From Diatrype stigma (taxonomy: Eukaryota; Ascomycota; Sordariomycetes; Xylariales; Diatrypaceae), in NCBI GenBank assembly GCA_022225965.2, contig JAKJXP020000025.1, positions 310,001-374,000 of the forward strand: 64,000 bases of DNA. Reading direction: 5' to 3'. Shown here piece after piece: positions 59,492 through 64,000 of this stretch (position 1 is its first letter; each line of letters opens with the position of its first letter). The notes under the pieces were generated by a model, which was not told the origin of the DNA, made no database searches, and saw only the letters and a list, made by a program, of their open reading frames with translations. Both the position numbers and the translations under genes were made by a program.

Positions 59492-61218
59492 ATGGCGGCA
59501 GACTTGGAAAAGCAGGACGATGATACGGAAGAGGTTAGAAAGATTGAGGCCAAAGGAACGCCGACGGAGCAAGTAGTCGGACCATCGACTGGCCAATCGA
59601 TCGAGGCACTTGCTCGCCTTGAGTTGTTGAAAACCCGATATGGTGTAAGCTTCAGTTCCCTCAAGATGTCGGTTGCTTTGCTGAACACTGGCTAATATCG
59701 ACATGTGGGTAGGCAACATGGGATGGCCCGGACGATCCTCATGATCCATACAACTGGCCTTCTTATCGCAAGATTTCCATTGCCGTCATAATGTCATTAG
59801 GACAGCTCGTCACCTTGATGTGTGCCAGTAAGCAAGAATTGGGCAAAACTTCACAATGAAAGTGCTAACTCTGCGCCTAAAAGGCATGACGGCGGCAGCC
59901 CTAGGCGACATAGCCAAAGACCTTGGAATAGATGCTTCAACGGCTCAGATCAGTTTCTCCATCTACTTTCTCGGGTTAGCTTTTGGCCCCTTGGTTCTCG
60001 CCGCTATCTCGGAGATGAATGGCCGGAGAAACGTTTGGCTATTTGCCAACGTCTGGTTTATCTTATGGAACTCTCTGTGTCCTGTAGGAAACTCCAAGGG
60101 TTTGATGATTGCTGGGCGGTTCCTGGCAGCCACGGGAGCATGTGTCGGCAATACTGTACGTTGTTCCGACCCACACCATCAAGCGGCTCTTTGATAGCTG
60201 ACAGCTCGTTTCATGGCAGATTTTGGCGCCCGTGATGGCAGACATGTATCCCGCGAAGGATCGTGGCAGATCCCTTGCCATCGCGGGGCTCCTCCCCTAT
60301 CTGGGACCTGCTCTAGGCCCGATCGTCGGCGGGGCTGTTGTTCAGCTCGTAGCTTGGCGTTATATATTTTGGATCATGAGCATAGTGAATGCGGTGATTA
60401 CCGTGGTGGGTGCTGTGTTTATCAGAGAATCATACACGCCCGTACTGCTCGGCCGCAAAGCAGCTGCTGAAGCCGAACGCCCCGTTGACCCAGCTCTATC
60501 ACCGCGGAAATGGACTTTTTGGCAGGACCTTCTCTCGCGCCTCGCCACGAATCTTCGACGGCCTATCCATCTGCTCGTCCGGAGACCGGTGATTCAAGTG
60601 CTGGCGCTGGTGCTGGCGCTCGACTTCGGAATCTACACGCTGCTCCTCTCAAGCTTCGCGACATTGTGGATCGAGCGTTACGGGCAGTCACAGCTATCGA
60701 GCAGTCTCCACTATATCTCGTTTTCGGTTGGGAGTACGATATCCACGCAAGCCGGTGCCCGGTTCATGGACTGGGTCTACAACCACTTGGTAAAGAAGTA
60801 TGGTAGTGGCAGGCCAGAGTTCCGCGTGCCATACATGATACCAGGCACGATTTTGATGCCAGTGGGTCTTTTTTGGTACGGCTGGTCAGCGGAGCGTCGC
60901 TTATCATGGGCATTGGTGGATGTTGGCGCGGGGGTGTTCACGTGCGGCAACTTCATACTATCCCAGTCTTTGCTCGCATACATGCTTGACGAGTTCGGTG
61001 AGCATGGAGCTAGCGCCAGAGCGGCTTCGGGGCTGTTGTCTCAAATATTGGGCTTTATCTTCCCGATATTCGCACCTCAGCTATACGACACCCTGGGATA
61101 CGGATGGGGGAACAGCATTCTAGCATTCATTTTCGTGGCCCTGGTGTTCCCTCTGCCGCTGTGTGTGTGGTTATGGGGTGATAAGCTGAGAGCGCTGGGG
61201 AGAAAGCCCGGAGCGTAG
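59492..61218 (+). CDS. MFS drug/metabolite transporter, DHA1 type
   Basis: Twelve-helix proton-coupled antiporter of the plasma membrane. Four exons are inferred: 59492-59644, 59713-59827, 59884-60155 and 60220-61218, with introns of 68, 56 and 64 nt. Total is 512 aa. The N-terminal cytosolic part ends in WDGPDDPHDPYNWPSYRKI, the DHA1-type entry motif. Helix 1-2 then carries the MFS signature SEMNGRRNVW, and GRFLAATGACVGN and YLGPALGPIVGG follow in helices 4 and 5. The central loop (RKAAAEAERPVDPALSPRKW) is short. The C-terminal half has six more helices, ending in LCVWLWGDKLRALG. Phases agree across all junctions. The substrate is unknown. It is divergent from the methyltransferase gene, so a link to export of a methylated product is possible but unproven. 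Confidence 0.92.
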
Positions 61219-61926
61219 AGGCTAATGACGAGGATGGTATCATAGGTATGGTGATACCAACGCTGTGTGAAATATCGACAGACTCATCAGCTCACGCATG
61301 GATGGTCATGACTTATGACAGTTGGTGTAATCAGTTGGTGTAATCAGTTGGTATAATCAGTTGGTGTAATCTAGAGTCTCTAAGTACCTACTTACTTAGT
61401 ACCTAGACTTGTTTTAGGGGAGGGGGGTGACTGTTAAGCTTGCTACGTCACCCGCCCCACTTGAGCTTCATCAACCACCTGCACCTGCAACTGCCGCTCT
61501 GCCGCCCACCCTTGTTCATCTTGATGCCGCCAATCGCAGCTGCTTCAAGGAACCTGAAGTTTCTCGCAAGGTCATAAATAATGAGCTCTAAATAATCAGA
61601 TAATACCAGGTATACAAGACTTGAGAATATCTACGTCCTGAAAAGGCCCCGGCATCTATAGCTCTCGGCCACAACTTGTCGAGGCAGCTGGTTCTGTTCT
61701 CGGCACCTCTATTCAACTAGACTACAACTATTATTAATCTCTATCCTGCCTTTCCCACCCAAGGACCTACCTAAGCAAACCGATCCATCCACCTTCGATC
61801 ATGCGTCCCTGAGTTCGCGAGTTCATCAAAACCACAAACAATACAGACGACCGACGCCGACCACGATACGAGAGATCTATACATACCTACCTACCTACCT
61901 ACCTACCTACCCTACCCACATATCAA
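61219..61926. other. intergenic region with 13-bp array
   Basis: Holds a 13-bp tandem array and, directly before the next start, an ACCT tetramer run at about 61885-61912 in the presumed 5' leader. Nothing else seen. Confidence 0.55.
61319..61370. repeat. 13-bp tandem array, four copies
   Basis: Unit CAGTTGGTGTAAT repeated four times without spacing; the third copy has A for G at position nine. It lies 100 bp downstream of the MFS stop. Confidence 0.9.
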
Positions 61927-62658
61927 ATGGACGTCCAACAACAACACCGCCACCGCCGCCGCCGCCCCTTCACCTACCCGAACGACAGCGACAACGACGA
62001 CGATGGCTCCGACACCGGCGCAGCGCTCGACGAGCAAGAGCAAGAAGAGCTGATCGCCACGCTCTCGGCGCAGAACGCAGCCCGCAACGCGCAGTTCCGG
62101 CAGTTCCTGCTAGCGCTGCCCGCCTGCTCGGCGCTTCCCTACCTCGTCGCCTTATTCCGCGGGACCTCCTCCTCCTCCTCCTCCTCCTCCTCTCTTCTAA
62201 TCGCCGTCCTCGCCCTATCGAGCCTCGCCAGCACCGCGTGGATGCTGCACGCGCTGCCGCCGGGCGTGACGGGGATCGCGCAGCTCGACGCCTGGATCGC
62301 CGGGGCTGGCGGTGGCGGTGGTGGGATCAAGATCGGGCGCGCGACGGCTATGGCGACGGAGACGACCAAGGCGCAGCAGCAGCAGCGGTGGAAGTCCCCG
62401 CTGGAGCGGCACCTGCCGTACCTGAACATGGGGCTGTGCGCCGTCCTGGTCGTGGCCGGGCTCATGGGGGCTGGCAGATCGTCGTCGTCTTCGTCTTCGT
62501 CTTCGTCTTCCACAACCGGGCAGCAATGGGGCCATGTCGGCCTGGGGAACCTGCCCGCGATCGTGTATGCCGTCGTGCTGGTGGCGAAGGTGGTCATGGG
62601 AGGGGTGGATCCCGAGAGGGAGCTGAGCGGGCTGCGCTACGAGTACAAGGGCGCTTGA
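61927..62658 (+). CDS. conserved fungal four-helix membrane protein
   Basis: Function not recognised. Intronless, 243 aa. The cytosolic N-terminus is charged (MDVQQQHRHRRRRPF, then acidic DNDDDGSD) and leads into a Gln/Glu helix (EQEQEELIATLSAQNAARNAQFRQF). Four hydrophobic segments follow at about residues 60-78, 90-110, 162-182 and 206-226. The segments before and after the last helices look conserved: KSPLERHLPYLNMGLCAVLVVAGL and the tail DPERELSGLRYEYKGA. Two Ser runs encoded by TCC and TCG/TCT repeats, plus a Gly run, fill the loops. An ER or other inner membrane site is likely but is only an inference. The tandem start is 708 bp from the MFS stop. Confidence 0.78.
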   Translation: MDVQQQHRHRRRRPFTYPNDSDNDDDGSDTGAALDEQEQEELIATLSAQNAARNAQFRQFLLALPACSALPYLVALFRGTSSSSSSSSSLLIAVLALSSLASTAWMLHALPPGVTGIAQLDAWIAGAGGGGGGIKIGRATAMATETTKAQQQQRWKSPLERHLPYLNMGLCAVLVVAGLMGAGRSSSSSSSSSSSTTGQQWGHVGLGNLPAIVYAVVLVAKVVMGGVDPERELSGLRYEYKGA

Positions 62659-63011
62659 TTGGATTTGATGGGTCTCTCTGTCTTCGGTCGAGTTCTTTCT
62701 AAGTACCTAGGTAGTCTTCCGGGCAATGAAATGACAGAGTGAGTGGTTGACATAGTATTTGCTTAATGAGCTACGTGTGGTTATAATTGATAGAGCCTGA
62801 ACCCCCCACTTATCCATTTGACTCGATATGAGGCCACTGGAGATGTTACAGGGATCAAAAGGTTAAGTTGCATTTGCTATCTGGGGACGAAGCTTTTAAG
62901 CCTCGCCAATTCTCTTGATCTACCAGATGTCGACCAAGACGATGTCTTTCAATAGAGAAGATACATCGGCATCAGTTGGTCGATGCTACCCTGCTTGTTT
63001 ATGTAACGTAT
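62659..63011. other. short convergent intergenic region
   Basis: Between the four-TM protein and the PHO81-like 3' end. One CCTAGG palindrome copy at about 62704-62715. No gene seen. Confidence 0.5.
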
Positions 63012-64000
63012 TCATACATCTATAGTCTCGTTGAAGCGCAGCACCCCGTTATTCTTCAGCAACCCGTCAACCCCCTTGGGAATGCGAGGGAAGGTATCTC
63101 TAGCCGGCTCTGCAGACCTGTCTACTACCAGGGCCAATCCGTGAGACTTGATTGCGTCCACAAGCGCCGGTACCATATCCTAGAGTGAGTCATGTTAGCA
63201 AAAAGCTTGCGACGTCCGCTCTGGTGAATTTCTCTACGGAACACTTACCAAAAGTCGAGAACAACATATCAACCCCATGAGATTGTTGTTCTGTGCGATC
63301 CTTACCGCTTCCTTGACCGACAACGTTCTCCGGCCACTGATCTGGACCGCCTTCGATACCGGCGTGGCGTCTTCCTGGCCAAGGTCATTGCACAGGAAAA
63401 CGGGGAAATTCGGTTGTTTCCAGTTCAGCGTTGAACAGAGCATCGGGTTGTAAGAGCTGAACACGACTGATCGCACAGATTCCGGGGCTTGTGCTCTCTC
63501 TGACCGCTGCCGTCTCGCATGATCGAAGACTACAGACAACACGGCATCGACAACATTGTTGACATCCAAAGTTGGTCCCAGCCGTAATAGCCGTTGGTCT
63601 TCCTCCGATGGGTAAACCACTTGTAGGTTGACATGCATTGACGCAGGTAGCAATGCCAATGCGTGCTCTAAGCTAATGCCAGCAGAGTTCAACACGCGAT
63701 GAACCTCGGCAATTTTCTCGAGGGGTTGGGAAGCTATTGAGTCGAGGTGCTCCCGGCTGGGGCTACAAGCCATGATCGTGGTGAACTGGTCATACGTCAA
63801 CCGAGAGATTGGTATTTCGATGCCCCCGCAGCTAGCCATCCATGTTGGCCATATGACTGGTATATTGTCACTTGTGTGCTGGATGTAGAGCTGAACAAAG
63901 TCGCCAGACAAGCTAGAGCCAGTGACAAACATATTTGGCTTCTGATCGAATTGGCTTGTCGCTTTCCAATACGTCTCGAAGTCTGTTATCTCCAAGGGCG
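63012..64000 (-). CDS. PHO81: PHO81/NUC-2-type phosphate-signalling regulator, 3' part only
   Basis: C-terminal part of the ankyrin/GDPD-like inhibitor of the Pho85-type cyclin-dependent kinase in phosphate sensing (Neurospora NUC-2, yeast Pho81). Two exons are visible: one from the window edge to 63250-63249, and the last at 63179-63012, with a 69-nt intron (63180-63248). The frame is open to the window end, so the start and the SPX and ankyrin parts lie beyond it. Recognised blocks are PLEITDFETYWKATSQFD, the GDPD-like region with NVVDAVLSVVFDHARRQR and VVFSSYNPMLCSTLNWKQPNFPVFLCND, then AVRIAQNNNLMGLICCSRLL joined to DMVPALVDAIKSHGLALVVD and GVDGLLKNNGVLRF. The GDPD-like domain of this family is usually not catalytic. 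The ATG-like start at 63995 is not the true start. Confidence 0.87.

Overview
The window is nuclear DNA of a filamentous ascomycete (Pezizomycotina, most likely a Sordariomycete). The genes carry short spliceosomal introns (46-408 nt, mostly GTANGT donors and CTAAC-like branch points). The proteins are typical single-copy fungal housekeeping products, and the intergenic DNA is full of short simple repeats plus a recurring palindrome centred on CCTAGG. All coding calls are my own splice models read from the sequence; no transcript evidence was available.

Layout. 0.5-16.8 kb is a dense housekeeping block: RRP42 (+), a mitochondrial-type single-pass membrane protein (-), cytochrome c (+), RIX7 (-), VPS20 (+), a DUF2293 protein (-) and ATP5/OSCP (+). 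18-27 kb holds a cytosolic GH63-like glycoside hydrolase (-) and a RasGEF with an N-terminal Ras-like GTPase domain (-). 26.8-32.7 kb is a 5.9-kb stretch with no gene I can support. 32.7-45.2 kb is dense again: DUF726/Mil1-like putative lipase (+), a GatC-like mitochondrial amidotransferase subunit (-), SEC17 (+), RRP12 (+), VTI1 (-). 45-64 kb is looser and more accessory: FAD amine-oxidase-like protein (+), aromatic-type FAD monooxygenase (-), a small pogo/Fot1-like MITE, COX11 (+), a LaeA/UMTA-type methyltransferase (-), an MFS transporter (+), a four-TM fungal protein (+) and the 3' end of a PHO81/NUC-2-type gene (-, running off the window).

Functional themes. Ribosome and RNA processing: RRP42, RIX7, RRP12. 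Mitochondrial respiration and translation: cytochrome c, OSCP, COX11, GatC-like. Membrane traffic: VPS20, SEC17, VTI1, and possibly DUF726. Signalling: RasGEF, PHO81. The monooxygenase, methyltransferase and MFS genes could be tailoring and export genes of a small metabolic group, but no backbone synthase is present.

I did not find a clearly new biological system. The most notable items are the MITE in the COX11 upstream region, the dispersed CCTAGG palindrome family, the GTPase-RasGEF fusion, a triple in-frame 3' splice site in the DUF726 gene, an apparently shortened methyltransferase C-terminus, the 5.9-kb gene-free stretch, and several local tandem arrays.
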